A stretch of 64,000 nt of DNA from Leifsonia sp. 1010 (lineage in GTDB: Bacteria; Actinomycetota; Actinomycetes; Actinomycetales; Microbacteriaceae), in NCBI RefSeq assembly GCF_031455295.1, contig NZ_JAVDSL010000001.1:186001-250000 (forward strand), in the 5' to 3' direction. Shown piece after piece: positions 35,828 to 44,334 of this stretch. The position numbers and the translations under genes are program-made. The first letter of the stretch is position 1. Each line of letters begins with the position of its first letter. The notes below the pieces were generated by a model. It searched no databases and was not told the DNA's origin. It saw only the letters and a list, made by a program, of their open reading frames with translations.

Positions 35828-36588
35828 GGCCGGCCTCCTTCGGAACGGAGCTCGCGGAACCAGGTGACGGCTGCGGCGAACAGGAAGAGCGTCGTCGCGA
35901 GGACGATGAGGGTGTACAGCACGAGGAAGCCGGGAAGCCAGCCGAGCAGCACGAACGAGAGGCAGAGCACCCCGTAGTCCATGGGGAGGACGAGCACCGC
36001 GCGCATCCAGGACGGACGGCCGGGCGCGTCGGCGGCCAGGGAGACCCGGCCGTGCTGACGCCGCAGCTGCTCGGTGAGGATCATCCCGAAGAAGAGGACG
36101 GAGGAGATCACCGCGGAGAACAGAGGGACGAGGAGCCACGCCACCGGAACCGCGTCGTGCAGGTAGAGCCCGAGGCCGAGGGCCAGCGGCATGCTGACCA
36201 CCTTCGTGGCGTCGACCATGTGGTCGAGCCACTCGCCCGCCGGGCTGCTGCGCCCGGTCAGCCGGGAGAGCTGGCCGTCCGCACTGTCGAAGGCGTAGCC
36301 GATGAGGAGCATGAGCGCGACGCCGATGCCCAGCAGCCAGGACGGCGGGAACACGACGAGCAGGATGAGCGCGGCGAACGTCCACGCGGCGCTGATCGCC
36401 GTGACGCCGTTCGGGGTGAGGCCCGCGCGGTAGGCCCACGCCGTCAGGTACCGGCCGAGCCGGCGGTTGACGAACCGGGAGTAGGCGGGGGCGCTGCGAG
36501 CGGCCGGCTTCTGCGCGGCGGCGAGCCGGCGGAGGACGGAACCGTAGGTCTCGCGGGTCGTCGCGTCGTCGAGCGTCCCGCCGGTCAC
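35824..36588 (-). CDS. CDP-alcohol phosphatidyltransferase family protein
   Basis: A 254-residue membrane enzyme from GTG 36588. The signature D-x2-DG-x2-SR-x8-G-x3-D-x3-D is present as DSADGQLSRLTGRSSPAGEW then LDHMVD; Ser replaces the usual Ala before the Arg. Such enzymes swap CMP of a CDP-linked donor for an alcohol. It is nested in a polysaccharide operon, with four-base overlaps on both sides (GTGA and ATGA), so it probably acts on the polymer or its lipid rather than in general phospholipid synthesis. A TagD-like cytidylyltransferase in the same locus could supply a CDP-alcohol donor. Confidence 0.85.
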   Translation of the reverse strand: MTGGTLDDATTRETYGSVLRRLAAAQKPAARSAPAYSRFVNRRLGRYLTAWAYRAGLTPNGVTAISAAWTFAALILLVVFPPSWLLGIGVALMLLIGYAFDSADGQLSRLTGRSSPAGEWLDHMVDATKVVSMPLALGLGLYLHDAVPVAWLLVPLFSAVISSVLFFGMILTEQLRRQHGRVSLAADAPGRPSWMRAVLVLPMDYGVLCLSFVLLGWLPGFLVLYTLIVLATTLFLFAAAVTWFRELRSEGGRP

Positions 36589-37784
36589 GACTCCACCGCC
36601 TCTCCGGTGAAGCGCGGGGCGGAGCCGACGCGCTGAACGGTGAGCGGCCGCCTCGCGCGCACCTGCACGCCATCGGCGAGGTCGCGGCAGAGGAGTTCGT
36701 ACTTGTCGGCCACGTCGTCCCAGTCGTACCCGGCGGCGCGGGCGCGGGTGGCCGCCCGGCGGGCGGGATGCCCCTTCGGGTCGGCCTCTGCGGCCTCGAC
36801 GACGCGGGCGACATCCGCCTCGGTGGTGAAGTAGGCGCCGCTGTCGCCGAGCACCTCGCGGTTGAAGACGACGTCGTAGGCGAGCGTCGGGGCTCCGGCG
36901 CCGATCGCGCGGAGCAGCGACGGGTTCGTCCCGCCGACCGAGTGTCCGTGCAGGTAGCTGAAGGCGTTGGCGTAGAGCTGGTCGAGGAGGCGCTGGTCCC
37001 AGACCCCGCCGAGGAAGCGCACGCGGTCGTCCGCGAGCTCGTGGACCCGGGCCGTGTAGGCGTCCGCGTAGGGGGCGGACCCGACGACGATCAGCGGGAG
37101 CCGGGCGCCGCTGCGGCGATACCCGTCGACGATGGTGTGGACGTGGTTCTCCGGCTCGAAGCGGGCCACCAGCAGGTGGTACCCCTGCCGCTCCAGTCCG
37201 AGACCCGCCAGCAGGTCGGACTCGTCGGCCACGCGGGGAGCGCCGTAGGCGATCAGCCGGGTCGGCGTGTGGAACTCGTCGCGGTAGTAGTCCGCGATGC
37301 CCTGCGCGTCGGCGATGAGCCCGTCGGACCAGCGGACGGCGGCGGATTCGGCGAGCCGGTAGTAGCGGCGGCCCGTCCCCTTCCACTTGTCGCGCTTCCA
37401 CTCGAGGCCGTCGACATGAGTGGCGACGGGGATGCGGGCGGCGCGGATCAGGGGGAGGTACGGCGAGTTGGCGGCGTTGAAGACCAGGGCGACGTCCGTG
37501 GGGTGGCGAAGAAGGTGGGCGACCGAGAGTCCGGTGTGGCTGAGCGTCTCGAGCGAGCGGCGGTGCATCGCGCCCTTGTGGACGAGTTCCATCCCGCGGT
37601 ACTCGGCGGGGCGCTCTCCGTCGGCCGGGCGGCAATAGACGACGACGCGGTGACCGCGTTCCGCCAGCCGGGAGCCGACCTCCTCGACGGCGGTCTCGAA
37701 GCCGCCGTACCGGGCGGGCACGCCGCGCGTGCCGACCATGGCGATGCTGAGCGGTTCCCCTGATCGCCTCGCCTTGCTCTGCAT
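36585..37784 (-). CDS. Glycosyltransferase with DUF1972 domain (rhamnosyltransferase-like)
   Basis: A 399-residue GT4 enzyme. The N-terminal DUF1972 block is clear (IAMVGTRGVPARYGGFETAV), followed by FNAANSPYLPLI and THVDGLEWKRDKWKG. The C-terminal half has YLHGHSVGGTNPSLLRAIGAG. This family includes rhamnosyl- and galactosyltransferases of cell-wall polysaccharides. It is the first gene of the minus-strand operon that runs through the CDP-alcohol enzyme, the DUF4352 protein, the BY-kinase and Wzy. Confidence 0.9.
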   Translation of the reverse strand: MQSKARRSGEPLSIAMVGTRGVPARYGGFETAVEEVGSRLAERGHRVVVYCRPADGERPAEYRGMELVHKGAMHRRSLETLSHTGLSVAHLLRHPTDVALVFNAANSPYLPLIRAARIPVATHVDGLEWKRDKWKGTGRRYYRLAESAAVRWSDGLIADAQGIADYYRDEFHTPTRLIAYGAPRVADESDLLAGLGLERQGYHLLVARFEPENHVHTIVDGYRRSGARLPLIVVGSAPYADAYTARVHELADDRVRFLGGVWDQRLLDQLYANAFSYLHGHSVGGTNPSLLRAIGAGAPTLAYDVVFNREVLGDSGAYFTTEADVARVVEAAEADPKGHPARRAATRARAAGYDWDDVADKYELLCRDLADGVQVRARRPLTVQRVGSAPRFTGEAVES

Positions 37785-37922
37785 CGGCTTCTCTCGTTCT
37801 CGTCGGTCGGTACGGAGAAACCCGACGACGGAAGCGATGACCGTGACGGGCGGGCGAGAATCCGCGTATCTCGGTCTTCGGTGTGCACCAGGGTCGGGTC
37901 TCTGTTGCCCTCACAGTCTATG

Positions 37923-37937
37923 ACGAGAAATCCTCAA
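37923..37937 (-). promoter_or_regulatory. Locus motif upstream of the minus-strand operon
   Basis: Read on the minus strand this is TTGAGGATTTCTCGT, about 140 bases before the glycosyltransferase start at 37784. It matches the site at 41750-41764 in 13 of 15 positions, and in 15 of 18 when extended by CAT/TAT. It lies in an otherwise gene-free 179-base gap. Confidence 0.5.
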
Positions 37938-37963
37938 CTGTTGCTCCCCTGTTCGGGGGACTT

Positions 37964-38881
37964 TCACTCGGAGCGTGTACGCCGGGAGGCCCGCAGGCCG
38001 TCGCGCACGCCGCGGAAGGCCGCTGCGATCGGGGCCGGCGACCGCAGGAACTGGCGGCGACCGCCCTGCAGCAGCACCTCGTAGGCGATCTGGATGCTGG
38101 CCCGCCGCCACCGCTTCACCGACGCCGCGTCGAGGTTGCGCGCCGCGAAGACCAGTCGGTTCCGGATGTTGAAGTAGTAGTACGTGGTGGACTTGGCCTC
38201 GCCGCTCGTCGCGTGGCCGTCGCCCTGCGTGCCGCCCTCGGCGTGCACCGCCGTGGCGGCCTCCACGACCTCGACGCGGCCTCCCGCTCGTCGCGCACGG
38301 TACGACAGCTCGACGTCCTCCCAGTACAGGAAGTAGCCGTCGCCGAACCCGCCGATCCGCGTCCACAGGTCGGCGGTCGCCAGCAGGCACGCCCCGCTCA
38401 GCCACTGCTCGGCATCGCGGACGCCGAGCCGCTCCCGGTTGCGGGTCGCCGTGATGCGCCCGTCGCCGAGGTGCAGGTCGGAGCCGTCGAACCACACCGA
38501 CCCGTCGGGCCGGAGCACGCGCGGCGCGAGCAGGACGAGCGGGTCGTCACCGGCCGCGGCGAGCAGGGTCGAGACATCCGCCGGTTCGATCGTCGCATCC
38601 GGGTTCAGGAGGAGCAGGTGCGTGGCGCCGGCGGCGATGGCGCGCTCCGCCGCCGCGTTCATCCCGAGCCCGAAGCCCAGGTTCTCTGCCGGCTCGAGCA
38701 GGTCCCATCCCTCGGCCGCGGAGAGCCGGCGCATGGCCTCGCGCTCCGCGTCGGAGGTGCGGTTGTCGACGACGAACGTGCGCGCACCCTCCAGCCGCCG
38801 GGTCAGCGGAGCGAGGTTCTCGGCGAGCAGTCCGGAGGAGCCGTAGCCGACGACGATCACGGCCAACCCCTCGAACGCCAT
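37964..38881 (-). CDS. Glycosyltransferase family 2
   Basis: A 305-residue GT-A enzyme, similar to rhamnosyltransferases. Blocks: VIVVGYGSSGLLAENLAPL, FVVDNRTSD, LLLLNPDATIEPADV (DxD-like NPD), and the acceptor region GDGYFLYWEDVELSYRARRA with the catalytic ED. GGAGGGAG lies before ATG 38881. It is divergent from another GT2 gene at 38982. It adds a repeat-unit sugar; specificity unknown. Confidence 0.9.
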   Translation of the reverse strand: MAFEGLAVIVVGYGSSGLLAENLAPLTRRLEGARTFVVDNRTSDAEREAMRRLSAAEGWDLLEPAENLGFGLGMNAAAERAIAAGATHLLLLNPDATIEPADVSTLLAAAGDDPLVLLAPRVLRPDGSVWFDGSDLHLGDGRITATRNRERLGVRDAEQWLSGACLLATADLWTRIGGFGDGYFLYWEDVELSYRARRAGGRVEVVEAATAVHAEGGTQGDGHATSGEAKSTTYYYFNIRNRLVFAARNLDAASVKRWRRASIQIAYEVLLQGGRRQFLRSPAPIAAAFRGVRDGLRASRRTRSE

Positions 38882-38981
38882 CCTGCTCCCTCCTGCCGGC
38901 CGCCCCGTCCGGGCGCTGGCGTGAAGCCTATACCTGTGTGAGCATGGTGACTCCGCCACCCGATGCGAGGACCAGAACTCG

Positions 38982-39932
38982 ATGACCGACCAGCGCCTGC
39001 CCGTGACGATCGCCGTTCCGACGTTCCATCGGCCCGAGGAACTGCGGGTGCTGCTGCCCCTGCTGAAGGCGCAGGCCGACGACCTGGATGCCGCAGGCAC
39101 CACGACCACGGACGTCCTGGTGGTCGACAACGACCCCGGCGCGAGCGGACGCGCGGCGGCCGAGGAGGCCGGCGTCCGGTACGTCGTCGAGCCGCAGCCC
39201 GGCATCGCGGCCGCACGCAACCGCGCCCTGGACGAGAGCGCAGGGTCGCGACTGCTCGCCTTCATCGACGACGACGAGCACCCCCACGCCGGCTGGCTGC
39301 GCGAGCTGGTCCGGGTGTGGCGCATCTCGGAGCCGGCCCTCGTCTCCGGCCGGGTCGTCGCGGAGTTCGAGCGACCTCCCGGACGGTGGATCGAGGAGGG
39401 CCGGTTCTTCGTGCGGCGCTCCCTGCCGACGGGGACGCCGCTCCACGTCGCCGCGGCCGGGAACCTCCTGCTCGACCTCGACCAGGTGCGCGAGAGCGGC
39501 GTGCGGTTCGCGCTCGACCTCGGTCTGAGCGGCGGGGAGGACACCCTGTTCAGCCGCCAGCTCGCCCACGCCGGCTACCGGATGGTGTGGTGCAACGAGT
39601 CGGTCATCACCGACCTGGTGCCGTCCGCGCGGATCAGCCGCCGGTGGGTGCTCCGACGGGCGTGGAGTCACGGCAACTCGACCGCCGTGGTCAGCGTGCG
39701 CCTGGCCGGCGGCCCGGCGCGTCGTGCCGTCGCCCGGGTCCGTGCTGCCGTCGGTGGCGCGGCGCGTGTCATCCTCGGCGTGGCCAGGACCTCGCTCGGC
39801 CTTCTCCTCCGCTCCCCCGGCCACCAGGCGCGCGGCTCCCGCGCCGCGTACCGGGGCGCCGGGATGGTGTGGGCGGCGTTCGGCGGCGTCTATCAGGAGT
39901 ACGCGCGGACGACGCAGGGCACTCCGCAGTGA
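38982..39932 (+). CDS. Glycosyltransferase family 2
   Basis: A 316-residue GT-A enzyme: VTIAVPTFHRPEELRVLLPL, VLVVDNDPGASG, ARNRALDESAGSRLLAFIDD (the DDDE metal site) and LSGGEDTLFSRQLAHAGYRM. The C-terminal 70 residues are basic and amphipathic, likely peripheral to the membrane. Its stop overlaps the polysaccharide deacetylase GTG (GTGA), so the products probably act one after the other. Confidence 0.88.
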   Translation: MTDQRLPVTIAVPTFHRPEELRVLLPLLKAQADDLDAAGTTTTDVLVVDNDPGASGRAAAEEAGVRYVVEPQPGIAAARNRALDESAGSRLLAFIDDDEHPHAGWLRELVRVWRISEPALVSGRVVAEFERPPGRWIEEGRFFVRRSLPTGTPLHVAAAGNLLLDLDQVRESGVRFALDLGLSGGEDTLFSRQLAHAGYRMVWCNESVITDLVPSARISRRWVLRRAWSHGNSTAVVSVRLAGGPARRAVARVRAAVGGAARVILGVARTSLGLLLRSPGHQARGSRAAYRGAGMVWAAFGGVYQEYARTTQGTPQ

Positions 39933-40642
39933 GCGTCCGCGACCGGGCGATCGCCCTCGTCCGCCGCGCCGGGGCTCCGCTGGGGTCCGTCATGCGCGTC
40001 CGCACCGACGAGCCGGTGGTCGTCGCGACGTTCGACGACGGCCCGTCGTTCCGCACCTCCACGGTGCTGTCCGCCCTCGCCGACGCGGGAGCCACGGCGA
40101 CCTTCTTCGTTCTGCTCAGCCGCACCCGCCGCGACCCGGGGCTGCTCGACGACATCCTCGGCGGCGGTCACGAGCTCGCCCTGCACGGCCCGGACCACCG
40201 CCGCCTCACCACCCTGCCGCCCGACGCACTGGCCGGCCGGATGCGCGACGCGCGCGCCGAGCTGGAGGACCTCGCCGGGCGCCCGATCCACTGGTTCCGG
40301 CCGCCGTACGGCGCGCAGAGCCTGCGCTCCTGGCGTGCCGTGAAGGCCGCGGGCATGGAGCCGGTGCTGTGGGGACCGACGCTGGCGGACTGGCGCGACG
40401 CCCCACACGACGAGCGGCTCCGTCTCGCGCTGTCTGCAGAACGCGGCGCCATCATCCTCGGGCACGACGGGCACGCGGATGCGGTCGACGGCGTCGACGA
40501 CGGGCCCGCCCCCACGGTCGACCACGCCACGCTCCTCCCCGAGGTCGTGGCCGGCTACGCGGCGCGCGGGCTGCGACTCACCTCGCTCGGCGCAGCGGCC
40601 GCGAACGGCCGCCTGGTGCGGGAGGCCCGGTTCAGGAGCTGA
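39929..40642 (+). CDS. Polysaccharide deacetylase (NodB homology)
   Basis: A 237-residue carbohydrate esterase 4 protein. Motif 1 is TFDDGPS (catalytic base and metal Asp), motif 2 is LALHGPDH (metal His pair), motif 3 is WFRPPYGAQ, and a late GHDG supplies the final His. There is no signal peptide, so it may act on a lipid-linked intermediate in the cytosol. It would remove acetyl groups from N-acetyl sugars of the polymer. The last 11 bases overlap the convergent glycosyltransferase. Confidence 0.9.
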   Translation: MSVRDRAIALVRRAGAPLGSVMRVRTDEPVVVATFDDGPSFRTSTVLSALADAGATATFFVLLSRTRRDPGLLDDILGGGHELALHGPDHRRLTTLPPDALAGRMRDARAELEDLAGRPIHWFRPPYGAQSLRSWRAVKAAGMEPVLWGPTLADWRDAPHDERLRLALSAERGAIILGHDGHADAVDGVDDGPAPTVDHATLLPEVVAGYAARGLRLTSLGAAAANGRLVREARFRS

Positions 40643-41681
40643 CGGTCCGCTCCCCGCTGCGACCGCGGCGGCGCCCGCCGCGCACGAGGTCGATCGCCCG
40701 CCGGTACGCGGTCGCGTGCTGCGGCCCCGCGTCCGCCCACGAACGCGCGCTCAGGTCGGGCCGGCCCCCGACGCCGCGGGCGTGCTCGGCGGCCGCACGG
40801 ATCACCTCGGGAGTGAGTTCGGCGTACCGGCTCACCCACGCGGGACCGACCTCCTCGGCGAGCGCCGCCGTCGTCTCGTTGTCGGGCACGAGCACCGGCC
40901 GGTCGAGCGACAGCGCGGTGAGCACCCCTCCGGAGTTGTGCATGTCGCGGTACGGCAGCACGATCAGCTCGCTGCGCCCGACCAGGTCGGCCAGTTCCGA
41001 GTCCTGCAGGAAGCTCAGCTGCACCCGGACGCGCTCGTCCCGGTCGGCGAGGGCGCGGATCGTCTCGGCGAGCTCCTCGGTGGACGGTTTGCCCGCAACG
41101 GTCAGCCGCAGGTCGTCTCCTGCAACGCGGGCGAAGACCTCCAGCAGCTGCTCGACCCCCTTGTAGCGGCGGATGAGCCCGAAGTAGCCCAGCCGCCCGC
41201 GTTCGCGCGCCGGACGCGGATAGCGGCCGAACCACTCCCGGTAGTCGCCGTGCAGGATCGTCTCGTAGGCGGTGCCGTCCGGGAACGGTGTGGTGGGGTT
41301 GAGCCGGATGCGCAGCGTCGTCCGCCGGTCGAACCAGCGGAGGATGGCGCGCTCGCGCCGCGAGATGCCGTCCGGCAGGTGAAGGTTGTGGACGGTGCGC
41401 ACGATCGGCGTCCGCGTCACCCGGAGCTTCAGGATGAGCACGACCGTGAGCCCCTGTCGCACGAGCGCCTTCATCGGGCTCTGCCCCGAAACCAGGATCT
41501 CGGGCCAGTGCGCGTGGAAGACGTCGTACCTGCCGAGCAGCGCGCGCCGCCACGAGAACGTGCGCACCTCGAGACCCGGCGTCGATGTGAGCGCGTCACG
41601 CAGCATCACGATGTACGGGTTGGTGGTGGGCCTCGGATCCGGGAAGGACTGCTGGACGACGATTCGCTCGGGCTCGGTCAT
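40632..41681 (-). CDS. Glycosyltransferase family 4
   Basis: A 349-residue GT-B enzyme starting at ATG 41681. It has DVFHAHWPEILVSGQSPMKA and TVHNLHLPDGISRRE in the acceptor half, RLGYFGLIRRYKGVEQLLEV at the hinge and VLPYRDMHNSGGVLTALSLD in the donor half. It resembles single-sugar transferases of exopolysaccharide clusters. Its 3' end overlaps the convergent deacetylase gene by 11 bases. Confidence 0.87.
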   Translation of the reverse strand: MTEPERIVVQQSFPDPRPTTNPYIVMLRDALTSTPGLEVRTFSWRRALLGRYDVFHAHWPEILVSGQSPMKALVRQGLTVVLILKLRVTRTPIVRTVHNLHLPDGISRRERAILRWFDRRTTLRIRLNPTTPFPDGTAYETILHGDYREWFGRYPRPARERGRLGYFGLIRRYKGVEQLLEVFARVAGDDLRLTVAGKPSTEELAETIRALADRDERVRVQLSFLQDSELADLVGRSELIVLPYRDMHNSGGVLTALSLDRPVLVPDNETTAALAEEVGPAWVSRYAELTPEVIRAAAEHARGVGGRPDLSARSWADAGPQHATAYRRAIDLVRGGRRRGRSGERTVSS

Positions 41682-41749
41682 GGTGCGATCCACCCTAGGG
41701 GCCGTTCCGCGGTCAGAGCCAGCGCCGACCCCCAAGACTGGGTGCATTT

Positions 41750-41764
41750 TTGAGAATATCTCGT
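41750..41764 (+). promoter_or_regulatory. Locus motif upstream of the GT4-flippase operon
   Basis: TTGAGAATATCTCGT, with an internal near-perfect dyad (TGAGA..TCTC), lies 84 bases before the GTG at 41848 and between two divergent genes. It is closely related to the minus-strand site at 37923-37937. Confidence 0.5.
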
Positions 41765-41847
41765 TATTTGGCCTCCGCCTGTCTAGACTCGCTCAGCAGA
41801 GGCCCGACACCCGACTCGAGGGCCCCGACCAGACCCCGGAGCTGCCC

Positions 41848-42954
41848 GTGGCCAGCGAAGCGCCAACACTTCACCACCAGCACGTCCGCCTGTACGACCA
41901 GGTGCGCAGCGTGCACCTCGAGCGCGCCCACGAGCTCGACCCCGCGGCGATCGTGTACCGCGTGAAGCGCTACGACTTCGATCCTGAGCTCGCTTCCGGC
42001 ATCGAGCTCGCGCAGGCCGGCAACCTCGCGGCGGCACGGATGGCCCTCCGCAGCAGGATCACGCGGGTCGAGGTCGATGAGCCGCTCTACCTCGACTCCC
42101 TCCCCCGGACCGCCGCCGTGCTCGCCGCGCTCGGACTCAAGCGCCTGTTCGGCGCGCCGCGCGCCGAGGTCGCCACGTACGCGATCGAGAACCTCGACCC
42201 CTTCGCCGCCCCCCCGCCGCGCCTCCGCAGCCGTCTGCGCCGGGCCGTCGAGCGGATGCTGAGCGCCTACGTCTGGCACCGTCTCGACACCGTCGTCTAC
42301 GGCACGCCCGGCGCCCGCGACCTCTACGGCGAGACCTTCGCCCGCCGCCCCCGTCGCCAGCTGACGGTCGAAGCACTCCCGAGCCCGTGCCGCTGCGATG
42401 CCGTGCGGACCGTCCAGCGCGACCCCGACGGCGTCGTCTTCCTCGGCGCCTTCTCTCCGCGCAAGGGATTCGGCGACGTGCTCGCCGCCTGGCCGGCCAT
42501 CCGCTCCCGGCGCCCGCAGGCGACGCTGACGCTGATCGGGTCGGGCGGGATGCTCGACGAGGCGCAGGCCGCGGCCGACGCCGACCCGTCGATCCGGCTC
42601 CTCGTCGATCCGCCCAGGGACGTCATCCACACCGAACTGCTGCGGGCGCACGTCCTCGTGCTGCCGTCCCGACGGGTCGGCGACTGGCGCGAGCAGATCG
42701 GCCTTCCCCTGGTGGAGGCGCTCGCGCACGGCTGCGAGGTCGTCACCACGTCGGAGACCGGCATCGCCGAGTTCCTCATCGACGCCGGCCACATCGTCCT
42801 CCCGGGGGACGCCGACGCCGCCCGCATCGCCGACGGGGTGGATGCGGCGCTCGCCCGCCACCGCACGGCCGCCGACATCCGCTCCGCCCTCCCCGCGGTC
42901 GACGGCCGCATCGCCGCCGGTCGCGCCCTGTTCGAAGAGCAGGTGCCGGCATGA
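41848..42954 (+). CDS. Glycosyltransferase family 4
   Basis: A 368-residue GT-B enzyme from GTG 41848 (GGAGC 5 bases upstream; the frame is open further upstream but overlaps the divergent gene). The donor half is clear: DGVVFLGAFSPRKGFGDVLA, LTLIGSGGMLDEAQ, LVLPSRRVGDWREQIGLPLV and EALAHGCEVVTTSETGIAE (EX7E). The N-terminal half is less conserved. Its stop overlaps the flippase ATG (ATGA), coupling the last transfer step to export. Confidence 0.87.
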   Translation: MASEAPTLHHQHVRLYDQVRSVHLERAHELDPAAIVYRVKRYDFDPELASGIELAQAGNLAAARMALRSRITRVEVDEPLYLDSLPRTAAVLAALGLKRLFGAPRAEVATYAIENLDPFAAPPPRLRSRLRRAVERMLSAYVWHRLDTVVYGTPGARDLYGETFARRPRRQLTVEALPSPCRCDAVRTVQRDPDGVVFLGAFSPRKGFGDVLAAWPAIRSRRPQATLTLIGSGGMLDEAQAAADADPSIRLLVDPPRDVIHTELLRAHVLVLPSRRVGDWREQIGLPLVEALAHGCEVVTTSETGIAEFLIDAGHIVLPGDADAARIADGVDAALARHRTAADIRSALPAVDGRIAAGRALFEEQVPA

Positions 42955-44306
42955 CGACCCTGAAGCCGCAGCGGACCGGGATGGTGCGCGCCGTCGGGTC
43001 GACGGCGGTCATCAAGGTCGTCGTGATGGGCATCTCCGGGCTCATCGGCATCGTCAACAGCCGGCTCATCATCCAGAACTTCGGCACCGACGCCTACGCC
43101 CAATACGGCCTGCTCGCGGCGCTGCCCGCCCTGCTGCCGTTCGCCGACCTCGGGATCGCGGCCGTCGTCATCAACGCCGTGGCCGGCTCCGACAAACCGG
43201 CGTCCGACCGTCTGGTCCGCAGCACGATCGTGACGGCCTTCCGCATCCTGCTGTGCTCCGCCGCCGCGATCGTCGGGGTGGGCCTCGTGATCTCGCTGCT
43301 CGGCTGGTGGCCGGCCATCCTCGGCGGTGCGCTGCTGCCGGACGGCGGGAGCCTCGCCGCGTTCCTCTGCCTCGGTACGTTCGCGCTGGTGCTGCCGCTC
43401 ACGGTCGGTTCGCGCGTGCTCGTCGGTCTCGGCCGCACCAGCACCCAGACCGCCAGCCAGGCGGTCGTCGCCCCGGCGATGTTCCTCGGGCTCGCGACCC
43501 TGGTGGCCCTGTCGGCTCCGGCGGGCAGCTTCCTCGCGGTTCTCTCGTACATCGCCAACGGCCTCGCGTCGCTGATCTGCCTCCTGGTCGCCGCGCGGCT
43601 CATCCGTCCGCAGATCGGGAAGGCCCTGCGCGAGATTCCGTTCCCCCGGCGCTACCCGGGCGTTCCCGCGATGGGCGTCGCGTGGCCGATGCTCGTGCAG
43701 ATGGTCGCCCTCCCGATCGCCATGCAGACGGACCGCCTCCTGCTCAGCCACCTGACCACCGGCACCGAGCTCGCTCAGTACAACCTCGCCTCCCAGCTGT
43801 TCGGCCTGGTCGTGCAGACCATCGCCGCCGCGGGCGTCGCGCTCTGGCCGATCTACGCGCGGGCCCGGTCGGAGTCGCGCATCGAGTCGCCGATGAAGCC
43901 GACGATGTGGTTCCTCGCCGGCGGCCTCGGACTGGGGCTGCTGCTCGCCGCGCTCTCGCCGCTGCTCACCCACTTCATCGCGGGCGACAGGTTCACCCTC
44001 GACCCGTGGCTGGTCGGCGGGTTCGTCGTATTCGTCGCTCTGCAGGCCGCGAAGTACCCGGCGGGGATGTACATGACGGACAAGCGCGGCCTCACCTTCC
44101 AGGTGTGGCCGATCCTCGCCAGCGTGCCGCTCAACCTCGTGCTCTCCTGGTGGCTGATCGGCGTCATCGGTGCGGGCGGCCCGATCATCGGCTCCGCGAT
44201 CAGCGTCCTGGTCTGCCAGGTGCTGCCCAACCTCTGGTACGTCACACACGACCTCGGCCGCCGTCGGGCGGAAGTGCCCGACGACGGCCGAGAGGACGTG
44301 CTCTAG
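42951..44306 (+). CDS. Wzx-type polysaccharide flippase
   Basis: A 451-residue membrane protein with about 12-14 helices, of the MOP (multidrug/oligosaccharide/polysaccharide) superfamily. The start (VIKVVVMGISGLIGIVNSRL) and the middle (MQTDRLLLSHLTTGTELAQY) match polysaccharide export proteins. It moves the lipid-linked repeat unit to the outer face, where the Wzy protein at 32191-33513 would polymerise it. It is coupled to the preceding glycosyltransferase by ATGA. Confidence 0.9.
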   Translation: MTTLKPQRTGMVRAVGSTAVIKVVVMGISGLIGIVNSRLIIQNFGTDAYAQYGLLAALPALLPFADLGIAAVVINAVAGSDKPASDRLVRSTIVTAFRILLCSAAAIVGVGLVISLLGWWPAILGGALLPDGGSLAAFLCLGTFALVLPLTVGSRVLVGLGRTSTQTASQAVVAPAMFLGLATLVALSAPAGSFLAVLSYIANGLASLICLLVAARLIRPQIGKALREIPFPRRYPGVPAMGVAWPMLVQMVALPIAMQTDRLLLSHLTTGTELAQYNLASQLFGLVVQTIAAAGVALWPIYARARSESRIESPMKPTMWFLAGGLGLGLLLAALSPLLTHFIAGDRFTLDPWLVGGFVVFVALQAAKYPAGMYMTDKRGLTFQVWPILASVPLNLVLSWWLIGVIGAGGPIIGSAISVLVCQVLPNLWYVTHDLGRRRAEVPDDGREDVL

Positions 44307-44334
44307 AGGAGCCCGCGCTGCGGGCGCCCCTGTG

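Noticed and set aside
38936-38955. Possible sixth copy of the polysaccharide-locus motif (GTGAGCATGGTGAC)
   Set aside because: Only the GTGAG half matches; spacing and right half differ from the five accepted sites.
42324-44249. 641-codon minus-strand frame opposite the GT4 and flippase genes
   Set aside because: Low-complexity charged composition without domains; the plus-strand genes are clear families.
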